DNA of 64,000 nt from Superficieibacter electus (GCF_002915575.1 NZ_PQGD01000024.1:1-64000); one strand, 5' to 3'; numbered from the stretch's first letter, positions 19,833 through 28,416 are shown. Made by a program: numbers and translations. The notes: generated by a model from the sequence alone, not told the origin.

Positions 19833-20396
19833 ATGACAATCTCTATCACTCAGCCGCCGCAGGTGGCATGGGCCAGTGGTCAGTTCACCAACGGACCGCT
19901 CATCCGCAAATCAACGCGTCTGCAAAACCTTACTCACGTCTTTATGGATGAAAAAGCCTGGCTGGCGTGCGATCCGCAGCAAATTGTTTATGACGTGGAG
20001 ATGGTGGATAGCGCTCCGATTGCTGGCGCGTTGTACACCGGCGTAACGCATCTACAGCCGGGAAAAGTAGGCGATGAGTATTTTATGACCCGCGGTCATT
20101 TTCATGCCCAGCGCGAGCAGGGGGAAGTTTACTATGGCCTGCGCGGGAGCGGTTTGTTGCTGCTCCAGGATGAGAAGGGCACGGCGCGCCTTGAGCCTGT
20201 CTTTCCCGGCTCGGTGCATATCATCCCTGGTTTTACGGCTCACCGACTGATCAACACCGGCAATGATATTCTCTCCGCGCTGGCCGTCTGGCCGTGCGCA
20301 GCGGGGCATGATTATGCCGCATTGACGCAGGGATTTAATCTGCGGGTGGTGGAAGAAGTGGGGCGCGTTCAGTTGAAGGAATATCATCATGACTGA
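19833..20396 (+). CDS. Cupin-type glucose-6-phosphate isomerase-like protein
   Basis: This 187-residue single-domain cupin belongs to the archaeal-type phosphoglucose isomerases. The metal ligands His89, His91, Glu98 and His137 lie in RGHFHAQREQGEVYYGLRG and PGFTAHRL, at almost the same numbering as in the Pyrococcus furiosus enzyme (88, 90, 97, 136). Such enzymes interconvert glucose-6-phosphate and fructose-6-phosphate and may act on mannose-6-phosphate. The gene overlaps the next cupin gene by 8 bp. It is divergent from the EIIABC operon and shares its operator type. An unrelated classical pgi is expected elsewhere, so this enzyme probably serves a dedicated pathway. Confidence 0.83.
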   Translation: MTISITQPPQVAWASGQFTNGPLIRKSTRLQNLTHVFMDEKAWLACDPQQIVYDVEMVDSAPIAGALYTGVTHLQPGKVGDEYFMTRGHFHAQREQGEVYYGLRGSGLLLLQDEKGTARLEPVFPGSVHIIPGFTAHRLINTGNDILSALAVWPCAAGHDYAALTQGFNLRVVEEVGRVQLKEYHHD

Positions 20397-21159
20397 CTAT
20401 GGTCTGGATATGTCTGTCCATCAACAGCCACTGGGGTTCAGCTATGGCAATGACGTGATCGGACCGATGCCGGAAATCCGTACTCTCGATCAGATCCGTG
20501 GCTCGCTGCGCGATCCTGACTGCGACGGGCCGGAACAGGTGTATGCCATTGCGATGGATGTCGCGCGCCTTCAGGATCGGGAGGAATTACAAAAGCGGAT
20601 GCTGCTATTTGGCGTGGTGACATACGCGGCAGGCCAGCTAGGCGACGAACCCATTCGTAGCCAGGGGCACGTACATCGCATCAGTCAGCACAGCGGCTGG
20701 TCGCCGCCTGAACTTTACGAAATCTGGCAGGGCAAGGCCATTATTTACATGCAGGAGTTCGTTGAAGATGAACCGGGGCGCTGTTTTGCCGTACTGGCAG
20801 GGCCTGGTGAAAAAGTGCTGGTACCGCCAGGGTGGGGACATGCTACGATTTCAGCCAGTCCGGATGAAGCGCTAACCTTCGGGGCCTGGTGCGATCGGGA
20901 ATATGGATTTGAGTATGAGGCAGTACGTGCTCACAAGGGGCTGGCCTGGTATCCGCTGGTGCAAAATAACAACATTATCTGGCAACATAATTCTCATTAT
21001 CTGCCCGGGCGGCTTCAGGTCGTCACGCCGAGAAAATATACTGAATTTGGCATTACCGACGAGCCAGTCTATCAGCAGTTTATAAATGATCCGGCGCGTT
21101 TTCAGTTTATTTCAAAACCGGAAAAAGCAGCAGCCAGCTGGCTTAATTTTCACCCCTGA
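20389..21159 (+). CDS. Second cupin phosphoglucose isomerase-like protein
   Basis: This 256-residue cupin is a distant relative of the preceding gene product, with which it overlaps by 8 bp. Probable metal ligands are His94 and His96 (SQGHVHRIS), Glu108 (PPELYEIWQG) and His151 (PPGWGHATI). It has longer N- and C-terminal extensions than the first protein and a six-residue insertion (SQHSGW region) between the HxH and Glu ligands. Tight coupling suggests that the two act together, either as a hetero-oligomer or on successive or different substrates. The precise sugar phosphate is unknown. A strong bidirectional terminator follows. Confidence 0.72.
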   Translation: MTDYGLDMSVHQQPLGFSYGNDVIGPMPEIRTLDQIRGSLRDPDCDGPEQVYAIAMDVARLQDREELQKRMLLFGVVTYAAGQLGDEPIRSQGHVHRISQHSGWSPPELYEIWQGKAIIYMQEFVEDEPGRCFAVLAGPGEKVLVPPGWGHATISASPDEALTFGAWCDREYGFEYEAVRAHKGLAWYPLVQNNNIIWQHNSHYLPGRLQVVTPRKYTEFGITDEPVYQQFINDPARFQFISKPEKAAASWLNFHP

Positions 21160-21168
21160 GAAGTGAAT

Positions 21169-21206
21169 ATCAGGTTGCAGGCGTATCCTGCAACCTGATG
21201 CTTTTT
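21169..21206. terminator. Bidirectional hairpin terminator
   Basis: A perfect 13-bp stem (ATCAGGTTGCAGG / CCTGCAACCTGAT) with a five-base loop is followed by GCTTTTT on the + strand. It separates the convergent cupin operon and the GH1 gene, whose stop codon lies just inside the T-run. Confidence 0.85.
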
Positions 21207-22593
21207 AGACAATGGTAAATCCGTTATCGTTAATGACCTGACGATACCAGTGAGCACTTTTTTTCAACCGGGTCTCTTTTGTTTGTGGATTAAACTCAAC
21301 TAATCCATACATATTTTTAAACTGATTGCTTGGCGACCATAAATCAATAAACGACCACAGATGGTAGCCATGAAGATTAACCCCGTCAGTCAACGCCTGG
21401 TGAACACAACGCAGATGCTGCTGTAAAAATTCGATACGATAATCGTCCTGGATTTCGCCGTTTTCGCCCCGGTACTTCTCTTCTTTTTCAACCCCCATCC
21501 CGTTTTCACTGATATAACATTCAACATTACGATAGGCGTTTTTAATCATCATCAGCGTATCGTATAGCGCCTGAGGGTAAATCTCCCAGCCACGAGAGGT
21601 ATTCATGACTCGTCCGGGCATAATGTAAGGATCATAAAATGCATCGCGATCCTGTTTTTGCGTTGTTGCAGACTGAGGATCTTTTGCTTTGACCCGAGCA
21701 GGGAAATAATAGTTAATGCCGAGAACATCAATAGTGTTGTCGGCAATGATACGCAGATCGTCAGTGGTATATTCCGGTGCCGCTTCGATCTCTGCAAGCA
21801 TGGTGAAATAATTTTCCGGGAAATGACCGTGGATGAGCGGATCGAGAAAACAGCGGTAGTTTAATAACGCAAAAGCCTCCGCCGCCTGCACATCTTCCGC
21901 GTTTTGGCTACGCGGGTAAACATGGTTGATATCAATAACGGAGCCAATTTTTTTGGTAAAGTGATGCTTTTTATAACATTCGACCACGCGAGCATGTGCC
22001 AGCACCATGTTAAAAATCACCTGGCTGTGATAGCGAAAATCAACAATATTTGGATAGCAGCGGTCATCATAATACTTCAGATCCGCATCGACCCGTGGCT
22101 CATTATAAATATGCCAGATATCGACCAGGTCATCGAACAATTCAAAACATTGTTGGCAGTAGGCCACAAAATCATCAATAACTTCACGGTTGCCAAAGCC
22201 ACCGCGATCTTCAAACAGCACAGGCATATCAAACCAGTACAACACAACATAGACATCAAGACCACGTTGCTTTAAGTCACGGAATAGCGTCCGATAATAC
22301 TCTACCGCCTGAGGGTTAACATTTTTGCCATCAGGCATTAACCTTGCCCACAGAATTGAGGTGCGAAAGCTTTGATGATTTAACCGGGAAAGATAATCAT
22401 GATAAGTTGGATAGCGATGGTACCAGTCCAGCGTGTCATAGGGGCTTTGCTGGTTATAAAAGCGCGTGGGCTGCATCTGGTAATATTTTTCATATACCGT
22501 TTGTGCCTTGCCATCCTGATCCCAGGCTCCTTCCGTTCCTTGCGCCCAAATGGCGCTGCCCCAGGAAAAATGGTGTGGAAATTGATAAAACAT
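21205..22593 (-). CDS. GH1 family 6-phospho-beta-glycosidase-like enzyme
   Basis: This 462-residue (beta/alpha)8 glycosidase has the acid/base Glu165 in HIYNEPRV and the nucleophile in YISENGMG. A C-terminal KKSAHWY matches the phosphate-binding signature of 6-phospho-beta-galactosidases and glucosidases. The glycone-binding positions are unusual: the region that normally reads A-x-x-Q-x-E-G is SAIWAQGTEG, and the conserved His of HFDLP-type motifs is Trp (LYWFDMP). This pattern resembles, from memory, a GH1 subgroup of Firmicutes. It is 12 bp downstream of a cellobiose-type EIIC, so it probably cleaves the phosphorylated disaccharide that this permease delivers. Confidence 0.84.
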   Translation of the reverse strand: MFYQFPHHFSWGSAIWAQGTEGAWDQDGKAQTVYEKYYQMQPTRFYNQQSPYDTLDWYHRYPTYHDYLSRLNHQSFRTSILWARLMPDGKNVNPQAVEYYRTLFRDLKQRGLDVYVVLYWFDMPVLFEDRGGFGNREVIDDFVAYCQQCFELFDDLVDIWHIYNEPRVDADLKYYDDRCYPNIVDFRYHSQVIFNMVLAHARVVECYKKHHFTKKIGSVIDINHVYPRSQNAEDVQAAEAFALLNYRCFLDPLIHGHFPENYFTMLAEIEAAPEYTTDDLRIIADNTIDVLGINYYFPARVKAKDPQSATTQKQDRDAFYDPYIMPGRVMNTSRGWEIYPQALYDTLMMIKNAYRNVECYISENGMGVEKEEKYRGENGEIQDDYRIEFLQQHLRCVHQALTDGVNLHGYHLWSFIDLWSPSNQFKNMYGLVEFNPQTKETRLKKSAHWYRQVINDNGFTIV

Positions 22594-22605
22594 AATAAGC
22601 TCCTT

Positions 22606-23868
22606 TTATTTTATTGTGTTCTGTTTATTCATAATCCGAATAAACGGTAGCCAGATAAGTACGCCAATAAACAGGTTAAATGCCTGAAGTAGCGCGCCCA
22701 TAATGGAGTTGGTTGCCAGAAATCCGGAGAGTAGTGGGGGAGTGGTCCAGGGAATTTGCACGCCGGTAGGGCGGGGAACAATGCCGAAATACATAAAGGC
22801 ATAAGTACTGATTACAAAAACCACCATGACCAGTACCCAGGGAATAAGAATAAATACGTTTAATACTACCGGTAGGCCAAACGCAACGGGTTCTGAGATA
22901 TTAAATAGCCCTGCAGGCACGGATATCTTGCCTATTTCAGCGCCAGCGGTCGCTTTTTTAGCAAAGAGGAGCAAGGCAATGACCAGTGAGAAAAATTGTG
23001 GCCAGATAAACACTTCCATAAACTGTTGGGTGACGATATACGGTAGTGGTTCGCCAGCGGCAAAAGCTGAGGCGTTAGCGGTTGAAGCCACCTGCCAGAG
23101 CGGCGACATAATTGCGCCGACCAGACTTTGGCCATGCAGCCCCATAAACCAGAAAAGCTGTACGAAGAGGGTAGCGATCACCGTAGGGATCAGGCCGGTA
23201 CCGATGTTGACCATCGGTGATTGCAGAACTTCATAAATAAATTTATTGATACTTCCATACGGCGTCAGCGAGAAACCAAAGCGGATCAGCGCCATGCACA
23301 GGAAGGTAATGATAAGCGGGATCAAAAATAAAAAGGAATTTGCTACATTCGGCGGCACCATATCCGGTAGCTTGATTGCCAGGTTTTTAGAGGTCAGCCA
23401 ACGGTACAGGGTGCATGCGAAGAAAGCAGCAAAGATCCCAACAAACATGCCCGCAGAGCCAAGATATTGGGTGGGAATATTCACGCTGCTAGTGCCATTT
23501 TCAGTTATGACCGAGAAAGGGATCAAAATCAGAAAGGAGCCCAGCACCACAAAGAGGGTAAACAGCACTGACATTTCGTATTCTTTAGCATAAAACCAGG
23601 CGATACACACGATCAGATAAAGCGATATGAGCCCTAACGTGATGTCAACGATCGGAGAAAGAATTTGCCTGATTAATAATAATGCTTCTGCACTCACGAC
23701 GGAGTCAATAAAGGGGAAATACATAATAATAAGCGCAAATGACCCACCGATAGTCACCGGTATCAAAGACACCATTGCATTCTTTAATATTGTTAATGTC
23801 TTATTTTGTGAAACCCAGCTTCCCACCGGGATAAGCCATTTTTCCAGCACCCCTTCAATCTTATTCAT
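22606..23868 (-). CDS. PTS cellobiose/lactose-family EIIC permease
   Basis: This 420-residue integral membrane protein is of the CelB/ChbC family, with about ten hydrophobic segments. Family motifs include NISEPVAFGLPVVLN and FWFMGLHG. The start at 23868 has AGGAG 7 bases upstream. Neither the cognate EIIA nor EIIB (about 100 residues each) is encoded beside it, so it must borrow these from another system, for example chb-like genes elsewhere. It forms an operon with the GH1 gene. No copy of the island operator was found in the 180 bp upstream, so it may depend on read-through from the mannose-PTS operon or on a different regulator. Confidence 0.85.
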   Translation of the reverse strand: MNKIEGVLEKWLIPVGSWVSQNKTLTILKNAMVSLIPVTIGGSFALIIMYFPFIDSVVSAEALLLIRQILSPIVDITLGLISLYLIVCIAWFYAKEYEMSVLFTLFVVLGSFLILIPFSVITENGTSSVNIPTQYLGSAGMFVGIFAAFFACTLYRWLTSKNLAIKLPDMVPPNVANSFLFLIPLIITFLCMALIRFGFSLTPYGSINKFIYEVLQSPMVNIGTGLIPTVIATLFVQLFWFMGLHGQSLVGAIMSPLWQVASTANASAFAAGEPLPYIVTQQFMEVFIWPQFFSLVIALLLFAKKATAGAEIGKISVPAGLFNISEPVAFGLPVVLNVFILIPWVLVMVVFVISTYAFMYFGIVPRPTGVQIPWTTPPLLSGFLATNSIMGALLQAFNLFIGVLIWLPFIRIMNKQNTIK

Positions 23869-24006
23869 AATTATCTCCTGATGTTCAGAATAAAAAAGTG
23901 GCTGCACAAATAAATGACGGCAATCGCCGTTATGATTTTTTATTATAAAATTAGCAAAATGAATGATGCCAGTTCAGAAAATGTTATTAGTTTATTCGTT
24001 AATCTC

Positions 24007-24034
24007 AGTCTTCCTTATTATGGAAAAGAAGACT
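24007..24034. terminator. Hairpin between EIID and EIIC genes
   Basis: AGTCTTCCTT and AAAGAAGACT pair with one mismatch around an eight-base loop, 15 bp after the EIID stop codon on the minus strand. It lacks a T-run, so it may only attenuate transcription into the downstream EIIC-GH1 genes. The rest of 23869-24006 is AT-rich and holds no clear promoter. Confidence 0.4.
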
Positions 24035-24048
24035 GATCCGCCGGTAAC

Positions 24049-24867
24049 TTATCCGCTAAATACGCCGGTTAGCACGCCGAGCGCCGCCAGCACGAGCAGC
24101 AGTAGCATTGCTTTTACCGGTGACACGCCTCGTTTTGCCATCAGATACCAGGTACCCAGCACAACAATGAGAGGAAGTAATTGTGGAAATATACCGTCCA
24201 GCATTTGCTGAACGTGAATATTCACGCCATCTTTAGTGATGAATTCCAGGCCCGTACCCAGTTTCACGTAACTGGCTGCCACGCCGCCCATCACGAAAAC
24301 GCCCAGCAAGGATAACGCTTCGCGCAGGCGGGTCGATTTGCTGCTCACCAGCATTTCCACCGAGCCGGACCCCATTTTGTAGCCTTTCAGAAACAGCAAC
24401 CACGAGCCAGGAATAATGATCGCCAGCCAGGCAACGGTATAAAAAAGCGGACCCAGGATGTTACCTCCCGCCGCCAGTGCCATCCCGATACTTAATAAAA
24501 TGGGGATCAACATACCAGGAATCATCGAATCGCCGATCCCTGCCACCGGACCCATTAACCCGACTTTCAACGTATTAATCGTTTCACCGTCAATCGGTTC
24601 GCCATTAGCACGTTTCTCCTCCAGCCCCAGTACCATGCCATTGACGATGGCACCCAACTGGGGTTCGGTATTATAAAATGAGGCGTGACGGCGCAGCATC
24701 TCTGTGCGCTGCGCTGCATCCGGGTAAAGCTTACGGGCGACAGGCAGCAGGCTGAGACAAAAACCGAGAGATTGCAGGCGTTCAAAGCTCATCGATGACA
24801 GATTGTGCATCATCCATGCTCGCCAACAGCGACGTAGATCGCGACGATTCAGTTTGCGTTCTTCCAT
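24049..24867 (-). CDS. PTS mannose-family EIID
   Basis: This 272-residue inner-membrane subunit of a mannose-type PTS has the family N-terminus (LNRRDLRRCWRAWMMHNLSS) and the conserved VGLMGPVAGIGDSMIPG segment, followed by several hydrophobic helices at the C-terminus. With EIIC it forms the sugar channel. The start overlaps the EIIC stop by one base (TGATG). It is the last gene of the operon isomerase, EIIA, EIIB, EIIC, EIID. Confidence 0.9.
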   Translation of the reverse strand: MEERKLNRRDLRRCWRAWMMHNLSSMSFERLQSLGFCLSLLPVARKLYPDAAQRTEMLRRHASFYNTEPQLGAIVNGMVLGLEEKRANGEPIDGETINTLKVGLMGPVAGIGDSMIPGMLIPILLSIGMALAAGGNILGPLFYTVAWLAIIIPGSWLLFLKGYKMGSGSVEMLVSSKSTRLREALSLLGVFVMGGVAASYVKLGTGLEFITKDGVNIHVQQMLDGIFPQLLPLIVVLGTWYLMAKRGVSPVKAMLLLLVLAALGVLTGVFSG

Positions 24868-25664
24868 CAGAATTCATCCTCATCATCCGCCGCGGGCGGA
24901 GCATTTACGCTCAGCTGCGGTTCCGGTTTGTAGTTATAGTGAATAAGCGCCAACAACGCGCCGACAATCACCAGCGCCACCATATTGAGCTTCAGAAAAA
25001 CAATGCAGACAAAACCCACCAGGAAATAAATCAGCAGCGAGTAGCTCTTGATAATCTGTTTCAGCAAAATAGCGATCCCGACGGCAGGCAAAATTCCGCC
25101 CAGTACGTTCATTGTCGACAGCACGATTTTTGGCAGGCTTTCCATAAAGCCGCTGATATATTGCGCGCCAAAATAGACGGCAATAAAAGTGGGCACAAAA
25201 CGCAGTACAAAGTTGGTGGCCTGGGGGAAAATAACGCTGTTCAGGTAAATCCCACGCACGCTATCTTGCTCAATGGCTCGGTCAGCACGATGGTTCCAGA
25301 ATGAGTTCAGCACCATCATGGCATTAAAGAGAATGGTTCCGGCGATACCAATCGTCGCAGCCAGCGCGACGGCCACCTCCGGCCCCTGACCGGAAAGTAC
25401 CCCCAGCGCAATCGCCGGAAAGGCGACGAAATTCAGATCGGCGGGCATCGAACCGCCGGGTGTGACCATGGCAATGTATACGGCCTGCACCGCCACGCCG
25501 ATCATAATACCGGTTTTCACATCACCGAGAATGAGCCCAACCAGTAAACCGGAGACCAATGGGCGAGTAATTAAATACCAGCCACCAGTTAGCCCCAGTA
25601 GCCACGGGCAACTCAGCGCGCCGAGATAACAGAGAATGCCGATCAATGTGGCTTCAATAAACAT
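24867..25664 (-). CDS. PTS mannose-family EIIC
   Basis: This 265-residue membrane protein has seven to eight hydrophobic segments and the EIIC-mannose signature (QAVYIAMVTPGGSMPAD). The C-terminus is acidic (ADDEDEF). Substrates of this family include mannose, N-acetylgalactosamine, sorbose and Amadori compounds; the genes around it favour a manno-configured sugar. The start is 10 bp after the EIIB stop codon. Confidence 0.9.
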   Translation of the reverse strand: MFIEATLIGILCYLGALSCPWLLGLTGGWYLITRPLVSGLLVGLILGDVKTGIMIGVAVQAVYIAMVTPGGSMPADLNFVAFPAIALGVLSGQGPEVAVALAATIGIAGTILFNAMMVLNSFWNHRADRAIEQDSVRGIYLNSVIFPQATNFVLRFVPTFIAVYFGAQYISGFMESLPKIVLSTMNVLGGILPAVGIAILLKQIIKSYSLLIYFLVGFVCIVFLKLNMVALVIVGALLALIHYNYKPEPQLSVNAPPAADDEDEF

Positions 25665-25674
25665 CGTCGTCTCC

Positions 25675-26169
25675 TTATTTCAGTTTTTGCCGGGCGTCCT
25701 GCCACTGATAAGCGCTGGCATCGGGAACCAGACGGAATTCCACGCTATGCCCTTGCGCCGTGAGCCAGTCAAACGCAGCAATCTCCTCTGCATTAACCGA
25801 TTGGTTAGGGCCAATGGTAGTGGTATTCGCCCGCGCACTCATGGGGCCGACATTAATTTTACCATTGGCATTTTTCAGGCTGATCCCCGCTTGTTCAAGG
25901 CGTTGCAGCGTCACTGGCGACTTACCAATCACGAAATAATTTTTCTCACTGGCAATCACTTTCGGCAGTTTTTCAATCGCTGTCGCGGTCGTAAAAAGCC
26001 AGACTTTGGTATCCGGCACGGCACCTTTCATGACGGAAGAGAGGAGGGGATCGGCGGCGACAGCGTCATCAATAGCCACGATGCCGTCGCAGGGTAACTC
26101 TTTCGCCCAGCGCGTCACCAGTTGCCCGTGAATAACCCGGTCATCAATGCGAACAAATGAAATGCTCAT
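25675..26169 (-). CDS. PTS mannose-family EIIB
   Basis: This 164-residue cytoplasmic protein has the phosphorylation site His14 in RIDDRVIHGQ, diagnostic of mannose-type EIIB proteins, which carry phosphate on His rather than Cys. It passes the phosphoryl group from EIIA to the incoming sugar. EIIA and EIIB are separate polypeptides here, unlike fused ManX of E. coli. The gap to the EIIA gene is 9 bp. Confidence 0.92.
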   Translation of the reverse strand: MSISFVRIDDRVIHGQLVTRWAKELPCDGIVAIDDAVAADPLLSSVMKGAVPDTKVWLFTTATAIEKLPKVIASEKNYFVIGKSPVTLQRLEQAGISLKNANGKINVGPMSARANTTTIGPNQSVNAEEIAAFDWLTAQGHSVEFRLVPDASAYQWQDARQKLK

Positions 26170-26178
26170 CGTGTCTCC

Positions 26179-26607
26179 TTAAAAATCATCCGACGGATCG
26201 GATACCGTTAGCTCTGCCAGAATCAGCGAGGGATGAGTGAGCGCAATAAGTTGCCGGGCGGCGGTCTGTACGTCGCCATAATGGCTTACCTCGTCCGTTT
26301 GCAGCAGCATCGGAAAGTTGACGCCCGCTACGACTGCCACCGGGGGCATCATTTGAGGCGAAAAGGCAAACTGGCAGGCGACATTCCACGGCGTTCCGCT
26401 TTGCATATCGCACAGCACCAGCACGCCATCGGCTCCGATGCTGGCGGCGTGCAGGGCACGAGAAAAATCCTCTCTGAACTCCTCAATACCCGCCTGTTCA
26501 GTTAGCGTTACGGCAGTCACTTTAGGAAGTGTGCCGTATACCATTCGGCTGCTCTCCAGTAGCGCGGTTGCCAGAGGGCCATGAGTGGCAACAAGAAAAT
26601 GGATCAT
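26179..26607 (-). CDS. PTS mannose-family EIIA
   Basis: This 142-residue cytoplasmic EIIA domain has the active His9 in FLVATHGPLA and the conserved CDMQSGTPWNVA segment. It accepts phosphate from HPr. The gene starts 2 bp after the stop codon of the upstream isomerase-like gene, so translation of the two is probably coupled. Confidence 0.92.
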   Translation of the reverse strand: MIHFLVATHGPLATALLESSRMVYGTLPKVTAVTLTEQAGIEEFREDFSRALHAASIGADGVLVLCDMQSGTPWNVACQFAFSPQMMPPVAVVAGVNFPMLLQTDEVSHYGDVQTAARQLIALTHPSLILAELTVSDPSDDF

Positions 26608-26609
26608 CG

Positions 26610-28358
26610 TTACCCCCTTACCCAGGCTTTGATAGTCGCCAGTTGTTGATTCATCCCTTTACCCCATGGTGAAATCCGGTACTCTCCTACGCTTGCCGGG
26701 ATGATGAATGTTTCGGCATAGTGCACGATAAAGGGCTCAAAAGCGCCGCCTGGGCTTTCCACTCGCGCTTCCTCTCCCTCAATCAGATTCAGTACGTTCA
26801 CGCCACCGTGGGTATGGTGCGTAACTGGCGCGGTAAACCAGTGACGGCGAGTTTCGATAAATTCACGTTCGTGTAGCCCGGTACGCTCCTCCCGCCAGCC
26901 GTCTCCCTCTTCAAGCGGTTCAATGCGATTGACCAGATTATTCATTACCCACGCCGTATCGCGCTGCCAGTCGATGACCTGTTTGCCGTGCTCCAGGTGC
27001 ACCGGACGCGGAAGTCCATCCATTCCCAGTCGATCCCAGTCCCATAACTTAAAGGTAAAAATATAAGGCGTGGCGCTGATCTCCAGCACCATAGTTCCCG
27101 CGCCGGAGCAGTGGACGGTGCCGGCCGGAATAAGAAAGTGATCGTGTTTGCGCGCCGGGATCGCATTGACAAAACGCACATCGTCAAACGATTTCTCGCC
27201 GCGTTGTGCAGCCTCCAGATCCGCCAGCATCTCCTGTGGTTGGGTACCCGTTTTAGTGCCGAGATATACGGTCGCGCCCGGCTGTGCATCCAGAATGTAG
27301 TAGCTCTCATCCTGGGTGTAATGCATACCGAACTGCTGCTGGATGTACTCCGTCACCGGATGCACCTGGAAACTGAGATTCTGCCCGCCGACGGTATCGA
27401 GAAAATCAAAGCGAATGGGAAACTCCGTCCCAAAACGAGCGTGAACTTTCTCTCCTAACAGTGAACGGGGATAAAGCAGGACAAGATCCTGGGAGGGGAT
27501 CTCGATCCGCACAGCGCCAAAACGTAGCAGCAGGCTGTTTTCCTCGGGCACGCAATCAAAACACCATGCGTAGTTTGGTGCCGTGGGATCGAGATCAAAC
27601 GTGTTTTTCATCCACTGTCCGCCCCAGACGCCAGGATCAAAAAATGGCATGACGCGGAAGGGACGGCACGTGGTTTGCTCAAGCCCCGCGCGCAGCGCTT
27701 CACCGCTGACCATCGCCGGGGCATCAGCGATAGTGGTATCCAGCAGATAATCCATTTTTTTAAGCAGCGGCGTTTTATGACGGTCGAACACCCGCCATTC
27801 GACAAAGAAAGCGCGTTTGTAGCGGCGGAGCATATCTTCATTTTGATTTTCTGCGCCCCAGTTGCCCAATTCGCCGCTGCGCATCCGCTGTTGGAGCTCC
27901 CAGCGTGGCATGTCGGCGTAGATAAGCACGTCGCCGGGATGGACCAGCGATGCGCCAGGTCCATAAATCACAATCAACCCACTTTGAGTCTGCTCAACCT
28001 GAGCGCGCAACGCGTTGAGCCGGGCATCTTCGAAGAATTCGTCAAGCTGGTGGCAGGAGAGAACGCCAAACACCCGGTCATCCGTCAGATTACGGGCCAG
28101 GAGATCATGCAGTGCCTGCGCGTTTTTCTGTGCCGTTTCGACATTCAGCGTGAGTACCGGGTTTATACCCGTTAACAGAGCCGTCTGGAGTTCGTTAAGC
28201 CGCACGCCGGGGTAGCAATCAATCACTAATACCGTCCGCACACCGTCAGCCAGCCGCGCGTTAAGTTCCGCCATGATTGACTCCCAGCCGTTCCAGGCCT
28301 GGCTATTAAATCCCGGAATGACCACCTCCGGAAATCTATCATACCGAGTTTTGCTCAT
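26610..28358 (-). CDS. Mannose-6-phosphate isomerase-like protein with extra N-terminal domain (paralog 2)
   Basis: This 582-residue protein is collinear with the product of 13162-14907 and identical to it at most positions. The class I isomerase half has Gln331 and His333 (FQVHP), Glu351 (QDESYY) and His416 (IPAGTVHCSG), the expected zinc ligands. The N-terminal 230 residues carry RTVLVIDCYPGVRLNEL, VFGVLSCHQLDEFF and IVIYGPGASLVHPGDVLIYA; no kinase P-loop is visible, and the role is unknown. It is the first gene of the mannose-PTS operon and has an island operator about 30-75 bp upstream. Keeping one copy per PTS operon suggests that each is tuned to its own sugar phosphate or that the domain is regulatory. 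Confidence 0.8.
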   Translation of the reverse strand: MSKTRYDRFPEVVIPGFNSQAWNGWESIMAELNARLADGVRTVLVIDCYPGVRLNELQTALLTGINPVLTLNVETAQKNAQALHDLLARNLTDDRVFGVLSCHQLDEFFEDARLNALRAQVEQTQSGLIVIYGPGASLVHPGDVLIYADMPRWELQQRMRSGELGNWGAENQNEDMLRRYKRAFFVEWRVFDRHKTPLLKKMDYLLDTTIADAPAMVSGEALRAGLEQTTCRPFRVMPFFDPGVWGGQWMKNTFDLDPTAPNYAWCFDCVPEENSLLLRFGAVRIEIPSQDLVLLYPRSLLGEKVHARFGTEFPIRFDFLDTVGGQNLSFQVHPVTEYIQQQFGMHYTQDESYYILDAQPGATVYLGTKTGTQPQEMLADLEAAQRGEKSFDDVRFVNAIPARKHDHFLIPAGTVHCSGAGTMVLEISATPYIFTFKLWDWDRLGMDGLPRPVHLEHGKQVIDWQRDTAWVMNNLVNRIEPLEEGDGWREERTGLHEREFIETRRHWFTAPVTHHTHGGVNVLNLIEGEEARVESPGGAFEPFIVHYAETFIIPASVGEYRISPWGKGMNQQLATIKAWVRG

Positions 28359-28385
28359 TTTATTTCTCCGTAATAGCTAAGCTAA

Positions 28386-28401
28386 GATTAATCGATTAAC
28401 C
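28386..28401. promoter_or_regulatory. LacI-type operator, mannose-PTS operon
   Basis: GATTAATCGATTAACC is identical to the site at 19775-19790 and is the reverse complement of that at 19587-19602. It lies 27 bp upstream of the second isomerase gene. No clear -10 for the operon could be fixed next to it. Confidence 0.7.
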
Positions 28402-28416
28402 TGATATGGAAAGAGT

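Noticed and set aside
23911-23945. Hairpin ACGGC-AATC-GCCGT followed by TTTTTT on the + strand, resembling a terminator
   Set aside because: No + strand gene precedes it. The stem is only five pairs, and it lies in the leader of a minus-strand gene.
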